Shown here: one piece after another, positions 1 to 9,105 of the stretch
Position numbering within the stretch: position 1 is the stretch's first letter
How the letters are laid out: each line of letters starts with the position of its first letter
Assembly: GCA_041396125.1 (NCBI GenBank)
Contig: JAWKZG010000001.1
Coordinates: 992,001-1,056,000, forward strand
Length of the DNA stretch: 64,000 bases
Source of the DNA: JAWKZG01 sp041396125
GTDB lineage: Bacteria; Pseudomonadota; Gammaproteobacteria; Competibacterales; Competibacteraceae
Reading direction: 5' to 3'
The notes under the pieces: generated by a model
The model's database searches: none
Told to the model about the DNA's origin: nothing
What the model saw: only the letters and a program-made list of their open reading frames with translations
Program-made: the position numbers and the translations under genes

Positions 1-337
1 GCGTATACTGGCGCTCAGCTCCAGACCTGAACACACGATCCCGGCCTTGCACCGCAACTGTCGGGCACGGATTGACGCACAATGCTCAGGTCTGTCCGGC
101 AGCACCCGTACTTGTCCCTGTAGTGGCGTTTATCCTCACACCGCTCTAGTTTCTCGCCAGCGATGCGGCAGCACTCGCTGTTTGCGTATCAATGAGAAAT
201 GGGCTCAATGCGATGGGACGCACGGCATTCGCACAAGTATTGATAGCGGCGTCGGCATAGCAACAAAGACACCAATTTTACTATTTCATAATTATCTACC
301 GGCAGCAGCAGCTGTCGTCTTGCAGGGAGTGTTCCGC
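1..337. other. unassigned leader region
   Basis: No gene is supported here. An open frame continues upstream of the permease start, but its peptide is low-complexity and unlike a membrane protein, so I treat it as non-coding. The likely ribosome binding site of the next gene lies at its right end. Confidence 0.4.
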
Positions 338-1195
338 TTGAAGGATGTACACCGAGGTATTTTGTGGATGCTGCTGACAGCGATGCTGTTCGTCAGTATG
401 GATACGATTGGGAAATATCTGACCCAGTCCTACCCTGTTTTTCAAGTCACCTGGGCGCGGTTTTTCTTTCACGCGCTGTGGCTGCTCGTATTTTTACGTT
501 GGCGGATCATCTCGGTCGTCCGCACCCAACGTCTGGGGTTACAGATTTCCCGAGGCTTTTACATGCTGGCAGCAAATACCTTTTTTGTGGCCGGGGTGAG
601 TATGATGCCGCTGGTAGAGACACATTCCATCCTGCTGCTGAGTCCGCTGCTGGCAACTGCGTTGTCAGTCCCTTTGCTCGGCGAACGGGTCGGGCTGCGT
701 CGCTGGAGCTGTATTGCAGCCGGTTTTATGGGAGCGCTGATCATCATCCGGCCCGGTCTGGGGGTTATGCAAATGGCGGCGCTCTTTCCGCTCGGGGCAG
801 CCTGCAGTTATGCCCTTTATCAAATTGCCACGCGCCAGTTAAGCCATTCCGATCCCCCTCTGACCACACTGTTTTATACCGTAGCGGTCGGTGTGCCGGT
901 CACAACACTGGCTATGCCTTTCATCTGGCAAGCGCCCGATCTGTACGGCTGGATGCTGATGGCAGGTATGGGTCTGCTTGGCAGCATTTCGCACTTCACG
1001 CTGATCAAAGCGTTCAGCGCCGCGCCGGTAGCCGTGGTCGCACCTTTTAACTACACCAATTTGATCTGGGCCACCGTGTTTGGCTTTATCATTTTTACTG
1101 AACTGCCTGATTTTTGGACGCTGTTCGGTGCCTTGATCATTATCAGCAGCAGCCTGTATGCGTTTGCACGTGAACAACGCCTGCAGTCAAGCTGA
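338..1195 (+). CDS. DMT-superfamily (EamA) permease
   Basis: An integral membrane transporter of about 285 residues with the ten hydrophobic segments expected of two EamA repeats. The substrate cannot be told from sequence. I chose the TTG at 338 because an AGGGAG ribosome binding site lies just upstream and the first helix (ILWMLLTAMLFVSMD) follows directly. A GTG at 329 and an ATG at 369 are alternatives. Typical family features are the early helix with a GKYL motif, the helix pair around GLLGSISHFTLIKAF, and the final helix before a short basic tail. It stands alone, with a good intrinsic terminator just after the stop, so it is probably monocistronic. Confidence 0.85.
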   Translation: MKDVHRGILWMLLTAMLFVSMDTIGKYLTQSYPVFQVTWARFFFHALWLLVFLRWRIISVVRTQRLGLQISRGFYMLAANTFFVAGVSMMPLVETHSILLLSPLLATALSVPLLGERVGLRRWSCIAAGFMGALIIIRPGLGVMQMAALFPLGAACSYALYQIATRQLSHSDPPLTTLFYTVAVGVPVTTLAMPFIWQAPDLYGWMLMAGMGLLGSISHFTLIKAFSAAPVAVVAPFNYTNLIWATVFGFIIFTELPDFWTLFGALIIISSSLYAFAREQRLQSS

Positions 1196-1204
1196 GCAGA
1201 ATAC

Positions 1205-1231
1205 AGGCAGACCGGGAATGTCTGCCTTTTT
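1205..1231 (+). terminator. Rho-independent terminator
   Basis: An 8-bp perfect stem, AGGCAGAC with GTCTGCCT, around a 7-nt loop and followed by a T run. It lies 10 bp after the DMT permease stop. Confidence 0.85.
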
Positions 1232-1327
1232 GCGGGATAACGGCCTTAGCGGTGATACACGCTGGCAGCACACTCGTCACTTTTTATTCCGGTGATAAAT
1301 AATTGTCAGTGCGACCATTAGAGCATC

Positions 1328-2713
1328 TCAGGCAATATCCGGATTAATGCACTGAGCAAGGGCGATAAGGCTTTTTTCATCATACCAGCGTCCAGCCAGC
1401 TGCAAGCCTATGGGCAAGCCTTCGGAAGTCCAGCCGCACGGCATGCTGAGCGCCGGATGGCCAGTCAGATTGAACGGAAAGGTATACGGATACCAGGCCG
1501 CCCGGATAGGTCCGCTGGCAACCCCGTTGATCAATGTATCACCATGCGGATCAGTGTCAGCAGGCAAAGAGGCTGCCGATAAGCTTGGTGTGAGCAAAAT
1601 ATCAATATCTTGAAACAGCGCTTCGATTTCGCGAAACAGTGTGGTACGTGAGGCGTTTGCGGCAGCCACTTCGACACCGCTGCGCTGCAGGCCATTTTCA
1701 ATGGTTTTGACAAAGCTCGGATCGAAGCGATCACGATTTTGCGCCAGTTGTACACTGAAACGGCTGGCCAGCAGCGCTTCGAGATGGGTGCGAAAAGCGG
1801 GTTCATACTGGCAGAAGTCAATGTCTACTGGTTTAAGCGAAAAACCTTGCTCAGCCAAAGCAGCAATGCTTTTTTCAATCGCCTCGGCTACTTCAGGTTC
1901 AATGCTGGGATTGCCGACCTGCAGCGCCCAGCCGATGCGTAACGTGCTGACTTCGCCGCTGTCTTCCGCTGCCGGAATATGGCGTGACCAGGGATCGCGC
2001 GCATCAGCACCCGCCATCACGCGGTACATTAATTCCAGGTCATTGAAACTGCGCGCCATCGGGCCAATATAGGAATTATTACCAAACAGGTCGGGCGCAT
2101 GAACGTGCGGGATGCGACCCAGCGTGGCTTTCAAACCTAATACACCGCATACGCTGGCCGGTATTCGGATCGAACCACCGCCGTCTGTACCGATGGCCAG
2201 CGGTACTTGGCGCACGGCCAGAGATACGGCAGCCCCGCCGCTGGAGCCGCCGCTGGTATACGCGCGATTCCAGGGGTTTAGGGTTGCACCGAACAGCGGA
2301 CTGGACGTGATCGGCTTATGGCCAAATTCCGGTGTTGTTGTTTTGCCGATGATGATCGCGCCTGCTGCCCGCAAACGAGCCACCGGAACGGCGTCTTCCG
2401 CGGCTATAGTGCCGGCGAACACAGCAGAGCCGCCGCTGGTTGGCATCCCGTTCACATGCACCAGATCTTTCACCGATACGGGCACACCTGCCAGCGGCCC
2501 GGCGGTCTGACCTGCGGTTAGATTTCGATCCAGTTCAGCGGCCGCAGCGCGTGCGCCATCCGCATCAAGATGGATAAAAGCATTGGCCTGTGGCTCGGTC
2601 GCGGCAATGTGGGCCAGCGCGGCTTCTATCACTGCGCTCGCCGATACCTGACCGGCGGCGACTTGGCTGGCGATATCGCAGGCACTGAGTTGGGTATAGG
2701 TTTCAGGCGTCAT
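1328..2713 (-). CDS. amidase-signature family amidase
   Basis: A 461-residue soluble hydrolase of the amidase signature family (GatA/AtzF type), which hydrolyses amides or carbamoyl compounds with a Ser-cisSer-Lys triad. The lysine is visible in VSVKDLVH near residue 82. The Gly/Ser-rich signature follows near 155-160 (TSGGSSGGAA) and the second serine block in GTDGGGSIRIPAS. Length is normal. It is the last gene of a minus-strand operon with a polyamine-type ABC transporter, a NodB-type deacetylase and two SDR genes, so the substrate is probably an amide released from, or imported with, the transported compound. GatA itself is unlikely because no gatB or gatC is nearby. Exact substrate unknown. 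Confidence 0.85.
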   Translation of the reverse strand: MTPETYTQLSACDIASQVAAGQVSASAVIEAALAHIAATEPQANAFIHLDADGARAAAAELDRNLTAGQTAGPLAGVPVSVKDLVHVNGMPTSGGSAVFAGTIAAEDAVPVARLRAAGAIIIGKTTTPEFGHKPITSSPLFGATLNPWNRAYTSGGSSGGAAVSLAVRQVPLAIGTDGGGSIRIPASVCGVLGLKATLGRIPHVHAPDLFGNNSYIGPMARSFNDLELMYRVMAGADARDPWSRHIPAAEDSGEVSTLRIGWALQVGNPSIEPEVAEAIEKSIAALAEQGFSLKPVDIDFCQYEPAFRTHLEALLASRFSVQLAQNRDRFDPSFVKTIENGLQRSGVEVAAANASRTTLFREIEALFQDIDILLTPSLSAASLPADTDPHGDTLINGVASGPIRAAWYPYTFPFNLTGHPALSMPCGWTSEGLPIGLQLAGRWYDEKSLIALAQCINPDIA

Positions 2714-2742
2714 ACAAATCTCTCAGTTTCAGAAACAGCTTC

Positions 2743-3504
2743 TCAGATCATCCAGCGGCCACCATCGATGAGCAGGGTCTGGCCAGTGATATAACGGCTG
2801 GCGCTGGAAGCCAGAAATACCACCACATTAGCCACATCTTCGGGTTCTGCCACAAAACCGAGCGGCACGCTTTGGCGGATTCGGTCGATAAGTTCACTGG
2901 GTAAACGGTCGTGGGCGCGGGTGCGGATTGCGCCGGGTGCAATCGCGTTCACACGTATGTTACTGGCGGCCAGTTCACGCGCCAGCGAACGCGTGAATCC
3001 CACCACGCCCATTTTTGCCGCTGCGTAATCGGCCAGTCCGGTATCGCCGTAAAAAGCCGACTCCGTGGACATATTGATGATACAGCCACGACCTCGCTCG
3101 AGCATGCCGGGAGCGACCAAACGACTCATGCGCAGGGTACTGAATAAAGACACCTCGACCACAAATCGCCAGGTGTCTTCCTCCGAATCGACGAAGGCAC
3201 TGGCTTGAGCACGTGCGCTTTGTCCGACATTATTGAACAACACCTCAACCGGGCCGAGTTCCTGTTCAATGCGCTGAAAAGCCGCTTTGAGCGCATCAGC
3301 CTGGGTGCAATCCACGCTGATAGCCAATACCTTGCAGCCTTGTGTCTGCAGTTCATCGCTTAACTGCTGTAACGACTCGGTTTCGATATCCAGCAAGGCC
3401 AGATCAGCACCGGCATTGGCCATAGCAAACGCTGTCGCGCGCCCGATGCCATTGGCCGCACCGGTAATCAGCGCAATGCCATCAACTGTAAATGGAGAGT
3501 TCAT
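2743..3504 (-). CDS. SDR family NAD(P)-dependent oxidoreductase
   Basis: A classical short-chain dehydrogenase of 253 residues. The start at 3504 (MNSPFTVDGIALITG) gives the usual SDR length, with a GGA-containing ribosome binding site in front. The ATG two codons earlier is an alternative, and the open frame further upstream is shadow. Visible motifs are the cofactor loop TGAANGIG, the NNVG motif, a catalytic Ser in the INMSTES segment, and YAAAK with the catalytic Tyr and Lys. The C-terminus has the typical YITGQTLLIDGG. It follows a second SDR gene in the same operon, and the pair may carry out successive oxidations of a hydroxylated substrate. Substrate not predictable. Confidence 0.85.
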   Translation of the reverse strand: MNSPFTVDGIALITGAANGIGRATAFAMANAGADLALLDIETESLQQLSDELQTQGCKVLAISVDCTQADALKAAFQRIEQELGPVEVLFNNVGQSARAQASAFVDSEEDTWRFVVEVSLFSTLRMSRLVAPGMLERGRGCIINMSTESAFYGDTGLADYAAAKMGVVGFTRSLARELAASNIRVNAIAPGAIRTRAHDRLPSELIDRIRQSVPLGFVAEPEDVANVVVFLASSASRYITGQTLLIDGGRWMI

Positions 3505-3541
3505 AGGCATTCCATCCAGTGGGTCGTGTTCATTTAATGCA

Positions 3542-4307
3542 TTAGTGAAACGTGCGACCGCCATCGACCGCCAAGGCACTACCGGTGACATGGGCGGATT
3601 CCTGGCAAGACAAATACAAAGCCGCATTGGCGATGTCTTCGGGTTGCCCGATACGGCGGATCAGATAGCGATCCAGCACCTGTTCGAGTGCCGCTTCGGG
3701 GTCTTCGGCTCCCTCAAGGGATTGGCGAAATAACGGTGTGTCGATAATGCCCGGACAGATCGCATTGACGCGAATAGAACAGGGGGCCAGATCCACCGCC
3801 AGCGTTTTTGGCAAACATGACCAGACCCGCTTTCGAGGCGCAATATGCGGTACGCCCGGCCAGTGGGCGCAGCGCTGCCCCCGATGCAATGTGCACAATC
3901 GTGCCCTGTGGCTCCCGCTGCATAAACGGCAAGGCCGCCAGGCAAAGATTAAACGGCCCGCTGAGATTAACCTCCAGCGTGTTGTGCCAGTCTTCGTAAC
4001 TCATCAGTGCAAACGGTTTCAGGCAATCGATACCGGCGCTGCTGACGATGCCGTCAATGCCACCCAAAGCGTCATTGATTTGCGCCATTGCATCTTGCAG
4101 CGCTGCCGGAGCAGTGACATCCACCGGCAAGCCAAACAGCTTTGGCCCGTCCTGACTATTCAGCTCATCCAGGGTCGCTCCAAGCAATGCCTCCTGATTA
4201 TCCAGCAATGCGACAGCTGCACCTTCACGGCGAAAAGTTACAGCCGTCGCTTTGCCGATGCCGGAGGCCGCCCCTGTGATAATGATTCGCCGCCCAGCCA
4301 GTCTCAT
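3542..4307 (-). pseudogene. SDR family oxidoreductase, frameshifted
   Basis: A second SDR gene of about 254 codons, split by one frameshift. The first frame carries TGAASGIGKA, SSAGID and the active-site YCASK motif. It goes out of frame after VMFAK, and the C-terminal half (LAVDLAPCSIRVNAICPG to ALAVDGGRTFH) continues in another frame. The break is an A-run on the coding strand (T-run 3805-3809) holding five bases where four would keep the frame. A homopolymer miscount in the assembly is the simplest cause. Its ATG overlaps the stop of the deacetylase gene (ATGA), so the two are translationally coupled. If the indel is an error this is an ordinary functional dehydrogenase. Confidence 0.8.
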
Positions 4308-5185
4308 GCCTGCGTGCTACCCATAGTATCTTGCAAGGTTTCCTGCAGGGTTTCCTGCAGGGTTTCCTGCAGGGTTTTCTGCAGACAGGGGCGTATTGCT
4401 TCGGCGACTTGATCGCAGCGGGCAAACCAGACGTTGGGGTGGCCAAGAATGTATTGAATTAATCCTTCCAGCGCGACCAGTCGCGAGCCGCGTCCGATAA
4501 TCTGCGGATGCATGGCCAGCGTAAACGCACGGTCTTCGCGGTATAGGGTGTCGAATTCGGCGCGCCAGGATTCCAGCGCGGCGGAAGGTGGTTGCAACGT
4601 GCGTCCCGGCAACGTAATGGAATATTGAAAAAACGGCGCGTCGTCCAGCACCCAGGCGAACGGAAACTCGACCAGCTCGGTAACTTTGCCATCCACGACA
4701 TGCAGATACGGGGAATCGTCATCGAAAAAATTGGACGAGTATCGAAAGCCTTTTTCCAGCAATAACGGCATGGTGATCGGGCTGAACTCGGCAGCAGGCG
4801 AGCGCCACCCGGCAGGCGGTTTGCCGGTCAGACGGGTGATAATTTCCAGGCCGCGTTCCATTTCTTCGCGTTCTTCCTCCGGACTCAAGCCAATAATCCA
4901 GGCGTGCGACCAGCTATGATGAGCAATTTCGTGACCGCGCTTGAGCACGTCTTCGCACAGTGCCCAGCGCTGCTCAATGACCAGCCCCGGAATGAAAAAA
5001 GTGACCTTGATACCGTAACGGTCGAGCATATCCAGAATACGCGGCATCCCGACTTTCCAGCCATAAGCCCCTTGCGACAGCACGACCGGTCGTTCGCGGT
5101 TTTTGGCATCGCGCGCGGTCCACATGGTCTCGGCATCCAGGTCAAAGGTAAGCATGACCGGAAAACCTTGCGGCGTCATGGGCAT
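4304..5185 (-). CDS. polysaccharide deacetylase (NodB-homology) family protein
   Basis: A 293-residue carbohydrate-esterase-4-type metal-dependent deacetylase. The first metal/catalytic block is VMLTFDLDAET, the zinc-binding block is HHSWSH, the GWRSPA arginine block follows, and a late histidine is in LAMHPQ. There is no signal peptide, so it is probably cytoplasmic. This subgroup, which includes PuuE-like enzymes, often acts on small N-acyl or ureido compounds rather than on polysaccharide. The start at 5185 has AAGGAG eight bases upstream. It lies between the ABC permease genes and an SDR gene. Its last 25 or so residues are built from a repeated Gln-Glu-Thr-Leu unit coded by a 12-bp tandem repeat, which is not part of the catalytic fold. 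Confidence 0.82.
   Translation of the reverse strand: MPMTPQGFPVMLTFDLDAETMWTARDAKNRERPVVLSQGAYGWKVGMPRILDMLDRYGIKVTFFIPGLVIEQRWALCEDVLKRGHEIAHHSWSHAWIIGLSPEEEREEMERGLEIITRLTGKPPAGWRSPAAEFSPITMPLLLEKGFRYSSNFFDDDSPYLHVVDGKVTELVEFPFAWVLDDAPFFQYSITLPGRTLQPPSAALESWRAEFDTLYREDRAFTLAMHPQIIGRGSRLVALEGLIQYILGHPNVWFARCDQVAEAIRPCLQKTLQETLQETLQETLQDTMGSTQA
4331..4386. repeat. 12-bp tandem repeat in the deacetylase gene 3' end
   Basis: About four and a half copies of a 12-bp unit, consensus CTGCAGGGTTTC on the plus strand, near the 3' end of the deacetylase gene. Each copy adds four residues (QETL on the coding strand), so changes in copy number keep the frame. Confidence 0.9.
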
Positions 5186-5222
5186 GGATGAATCTCCTTG
5201 TGATGAGGTAAGTATTCTACGT

Positions 5223-6035
5223 TCAGGTAAAGCGATGAAAACCGGCCCAGCGTTCGGCCAAGACCAGACCCAGCCCGGTGACGAGGATCAGCAGCGTGGA
5301 AATTGCTGCGATGCCGGGATCGATGCCGTGTTCGACCGCAGCGAATATTTTTACCGGCAGGGTGGTCTGACGCACACTGACCAGAAAGATCGACACCGGG
5401 ACGTTATCGAACGAGACGATAAACGAAAATATCCCGCCTGCGACCAGTCCGGGTCGGATCAGCGGCAGCGTGACTTTACGAAAAGCGGTCCAGCTATTGG
5501 CACCCAGTGTACGGGCAGCTTCTTCCAGTGCCGGATCGACCCCGCTCAGGCTGGCCAGCACGCTGCGCACCACATAAGGCAGGGTAATCAGCAAATGTGC
5601 CGCTGCCAGCGCCCCAAAAGTGCCACGCACGCCGGTCAAGGTATAGAACTGCAGCAGCGCTACTGCGATCACCACCGCCGGAAACACCAAAGGCGCGGTC
5701 AATAAGGCCGATATGGCCTCTCCGCCCGGCACTTTGCGTCGCACCAGCGCATAAGCCGCCGCGGTACCGCAGATGAGTGCCAGAATCGTGGTTGCGACCG
5801 CCAGCGTGAAGCTGAACAAAATCGCTTTGATATAACTTGCATCACCCAGCACCCGGGCATACCAGTCCAGCGTAAACCCTTTGGGCGGTACGGTAAGATA
5901 CGAGGTTTCAGTAACCGAGGCCAGGACCACAATAATAACCGGCAATTGCAGTAGCAGCAGTACAAATCCGGCAACCAGCGGCAGCAGACTGCCTGCGAGT
6001 TTGTTCCGCAGACGATGGGCCAACGGCGGGCGCAT
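5223..6035 (-). CDS. ABC transporter permease, PotC type
   Basis: A 270-residue inner-membrane permease of the spermidine/putrescine/iron type. It has six hydrophobic segments and the EAA loop (LEEAARTLGANSWTAFRKVTLPLI) near residue 180, which contacts the ATPase. The N-terminal hydrophobic stretch LLPLVAGFVLLLLQLPVII is typical of PotC. Its ATG overlaps the end of the PotB-type gene by one base, as in pot operons. With the adjacent binding protein and ATPase it forms a complete importer. The ligand could be a polyamine or another small cationic or amide compound, and the downstream amidase and deacetylase favour a catabolic role. Confidence 0.88.
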   Translation of the reverse strand: MRPPLAHRLRNKLAGSLLPLVAGFVLLLLQLPVIIVVLASVTETSYLTVPPKGFTLDWYARVLGDASYIKAILFSFTLAVATTILALICGTAAAYALVRRKVPGGEAISALLTAPLVFPAVVIAVALLQFYTLTGVRGTFGALAAAHLLITLPYVVRSVLASLSGVDPALEEAARTLGANSWTAFRKVTLPLIRPGLVAGGIFSFIVSFDNVPVSIFLVSVRQTTLPVKIFAAVEHGIDPGIAAISTLLILVTGLGLVLAERWAGFHRFT

Positions 6036-6929
6036 CAGCGAAACTCCCCCAGCCGTTTGGCCAGTCGGCTGGCAGCCCAGACCAGCAATAATACGATCAC
6101 CGTCAGCACATAGGCCATAGCCGCACCACGCGGCCAGTTCAGCAATTTCAGAAACTCGTCAAAAATCAGCGTCGACATGACTTGATAGGTCGGGCCGCCC
6201 AGTAAGCGTGGCGTGACCAGCGCGCTGATGGTGAGTACAAACACCAGAATGCCGCCGGACAAAATGCCGGGCAGACTGAGCGGTAAAGTGATTTTACGAA
6301 ATACCGTCAACGGCGATGCACCGAGGGTACGCGCAGCGTCTTCGGTATCGCGGGGAATATTCTGGATCGCGCCGAGCAGCATCAGCACCATAAAGGGCAG
6401 AAAAATATGACTCAAACCGATCAGCAAACCGGTGAAATTGAACAATAGCTTGAGCGGTTTTTCAATGATACCGAGGGCGATCAGGCCGTCGTTGATCAGC
6501 CCCCGATTGGCCAGCAGCACAATCCAGCCGAACGAACGCACTACCAGATTCAGTAGCAGCGGGAAGACGACCAGAATGATCAACCAGGGTCGTAAACGCG
6601 AGCGTGTGCGGGCCAGAAAATACGCCAGCGGGTAGCCAAACAACAGGGTTATGGCTACCACCACCAGCCCCAGCATCAGGGTGCGTCCAATGATTTCGAG
6701 ATAAAAAGAATCGGTCAGTACCCGACTGAAATTCTCGAAAGTCCAGCTGCTGCCGATACCGGTTCCTGGAATATACGGATGCAGACTGGTGGGCAACAAT
6801 AAGGCCAGCGGTGCAAAAAAATCAGCAATAACACCAATAGTGCGGTGACAGCAGACCGAAACCGGATCGATTAAATCGCCGTTTTACGCTGCCTCGTGGT
6901 GTACTGTTGCTTGATGCTGTTGGTTGCAT
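6035..6929 (-). pseudogene. ABC transporter permease, PotB type, frameshifted at N-terminus
   Basis: The partner permease to the PotC-type gene. The bulk is intact in one frame, from LLLPTSLHPYIPGTG to the C-terminus, with the EAA loop at DTEDAARTLGASPL. The first helix lies in two other frames: MQPTASSNST...GFGLLSP from an ATG at 6929, then ALLVLLLIF. Two one-base deletions explain this, one near 6842-6845 and one in the A7 run 6815-6821 where eight would restore the frame. Together the pieces read as a normal PotB N-terminus (GFGLLSP, ALLVLLLIFFAPLALLLP). A shorter TTG start at 6799 would lack the first membrane helix. Probably functional if the indels are sequence errors. Confidence 0.82.
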
Positions 6930-6935
6930 AATGAA

Positions 6936-8011
6936 TTACAGCGCCGTCACAATGATGTCAGCAGGGTCAATACTCAGGTACACCTGCGCACCGTTGGGCA
7001 GTGCTTCGCGGCCCCGGCCGACCTGCTTCTCGGCGCTAAGCTCCAACCCGTTCGCCAGACGCACCACATAAATCATGGTATTACCGGCAAAGGAAGACAG
7101 CTCCAGCACCCCGGCAAAACAGTTGTGCGCCTGCGGGGATGTTCCAGGCTGAGATGAAGGCTTTCCCGGCGCAGCGTAACGCGTACCGGCGCGCCGTCTT
7201 GCAAGCCTTGCGGAGCAGTTTGTGCGATCAGTTCAGCATCGTCGGTAAGCCGGATTCGCAGTGGTAGCCCGGTGCCTTGGACACGGCCTTCCAGCGTATT
7301 GGAACGGCCAAAAAATTCCGCCACGAAAGGGGTGCGGGGATGGTCGTAAACGTCACGCGGCGAACCGATTTGCTGCATTTTGCCCGCATACAGCACGCAA
7401 ATGCGATCCGACATGGTCAGCGCTTCTTCCTGATCGTGGGTGACGAAAACCGTAGTCAGACCCAGTTCACGCTGCAATAGGCGCAGTTCGATGCGCATGG
7501 TATCGCGCAGTTTGGCGTCGAGGTTGCTGAGTGGCTCGTCCAGCAACAATAACGCAGGCCGGGGTGCAATGGCGCGGGCCAGTGCCACACGCTGTTGCTG
7601 CCCGCCCGAGAGCTCACGCGGCATGCGTTGCTCCAGCCCCTGCAGGCGCACCAGCTGCAGGGCTTCGCCGACGCGGTTACGGATGTCAGTGTCATTGACG
7701 TTGCGCTGACGCAGCCCGAATGCGACATTTTCGAACACACTCATGTGCGGAAACAGTGCATAAGACTGAAATACCAGCCCGATATTGCGTTTATGTACGG
7801 GTCGCCAGGTGATGTCATCGTCTGCGATCCGGATCTGGCCTGCGTCGGGTTCAATGAGACCGGCAATCATCCGCAAAATCGTCGTTTTGCCACAGCCGGA
7901 AGGACCGAGCAAAGAAAGGAACTCGCCTTGTTCAACGTGCAGCGAGACATTATCTACGGCTTTGAAATCGCCGAAGTCTTTGCTCAGGCCAGAAATGGCA
8001 AGATCAGCCAT
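6936..8011 (-). pseudogene. ABC transporter ATP-binding protein, PotA type, frameshifted near C-terminus
   Basis: The importer ATPase. The start at 8011 (MADLAISGLSKDFG) lies 19 bp after the binding-protein gene; the open frame upstream is not coding. The nucleotide-binding domain is complete: Walker A GPSGCGKTT, signature LSGGQQQR, Walker B LLLLDEPLSNLD and the His switch FVTHD. The C-terminal TOBE-type domain begins in frame, then breaks after LHLSLEHP. The rest (AHNCFAGVLELSSFAGNT to IDPADIIVTAL) is in the next frame. The break lies at the G4 run 7135-7138, where five would restore the frame. Most of the protein, including all ATPase motifs, is unaffected. Confidence 0.85.
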
Positions 8012-8030
8012 GATAATAATTAAACCACGC

Positions 8031-9047
8031 TTAACGAGCGATTTCGCGCTGCCAGCGCTCGGTCCAGGTAGAGCGCAGCTTGGCGATAGCGTCGGTATCG
8101 GGATACCAGAGATTATCGTAGGATTCGCCAAACGGCACGATAGCTTTAACTTTATCGCTCAGTTCGACCTGCGTGTTGACCGGACCGGCGTATTTCTTTT
8201 CGGCAAAGCATTTCTGGCCTTCGGCGGATAACAGAATATCGATGTATTGCATCGCTAACTCTTTATTGGCCGAACCTTTAGGCACGGATACTGTTGGTTG
8301 AATGCCGACCGCGCCTTCTTTGGGATAGGCTACAGCGACCGGGACGCCTTTGTCAGCGGCGGAACCGATACGATCCGGGTACCAGGGTGCCATCACCACT
8401 TCACCGCGTTCGAATAATTGCACCACCTGATCAGCCTGGGTATAGAGCATCAGCACGTTCGGCATCAGTTCCTGGATAGCGGCAAAACCGGCATCCTGAT
8501 TTTCCAGGCTGCCGCCTTTCATGCGATTGACCGCAAGCAGAAAATGCATACCGGAGGTGCCGGTGATGTCACCCAGAGCGATTTTCCCGGCATATTGCGG
8601 ATCGAACAAGTCGTTCCAGGAGGTGGGCGGAGTGGTGATTTCGTTTGGGTTATAGGCAATAACCGTCGCCGCTGTCATAAAGTTAACATATTGATTGTCA
8701 GCGTCGAATGCTTGCGGGGCGACTGCAGCAAAATTCGATAGGCTGGCAAAATCCAGGCTTTCCAATAAGCCTTCGGCTTTGACTTGCTTGGCAATGGAAA
8801 TGTCCATATACGCCACATCGATTTCGGGATTATTTGCGGTAGCGCGGATTTTTGCCGCCATATCGACCGAACTGCCCAGCGTTAGAATGGCCGTTGCGCC
8901 AGTGGCTTTTTCAAAAGCCTGCACATGACAGGTTTTGGTATCGTCCGCGAACGAACCACCAAAAGTGCCGATCACCAGTTCGGCGGCATGGCTGGGCACA
9001 GTAATTGCGGCAGCGGCAAACAGTGCAAACGTAAAGCGTGATCTCAT
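8031..9047 (-). CDS. extracellular solute-binding protein, PotD/PotF-like
   Basis: A periplasmic binding protein of 338 residues with a clear signal peptide (MRSRFTFALFAAAAITVPSHA, cut near residue 21). The mature part starts LVIGTFGGSFADD, as in PotD-like and iron/thiamine-type binding proteins. The region around AYNPNEITTPPTSWNDLFDPQYAGKI is a family hallmark. A GAGGAGAG ribosome binding site stands just before the ATG at 9047. It is the first transporter gene of the operon and defines the substrate, which I cannot read from sequence. Acidic residues in the cleft would favour a cationic ligand, but that needs a structural model. Confidence 0.87.
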   Translation of the reverse strand: MRSRFTFALFAAAAITVPSHAAELVIGTFGGSFADDTKTCHVQAFEKATGATAILTLGSSVDMAAKIRATANNPEIDVAYMDISIAKQVKAEGLLESLDFASLSNFAAVAPQAFDADNQYVNFMTAATVIAYNPNEITTPPTSWNDLFDPQYAGKIALGDITGTSGMHFLLAVNRMKGGSLENQDAGFAAIQELMPNVLMLYTQADQVVQLFERGEVVMAPWYPDRIGSAADKGVPVAVAYPKEGAVGIQPTVSVPKGSANKELAMQYIDILLSAEGQKCFAEKKYAGPVNTQVELSDKVKAIVPFGESYDNLWYPDTDAIAKLRSTWTERWQREIAR

Positions 9048-9105
9048 GATGCTCTCCTCAGGTATGTATCAGCGGTTTTATTTCACAGGCTACTGTGGTT
9101 TCGAC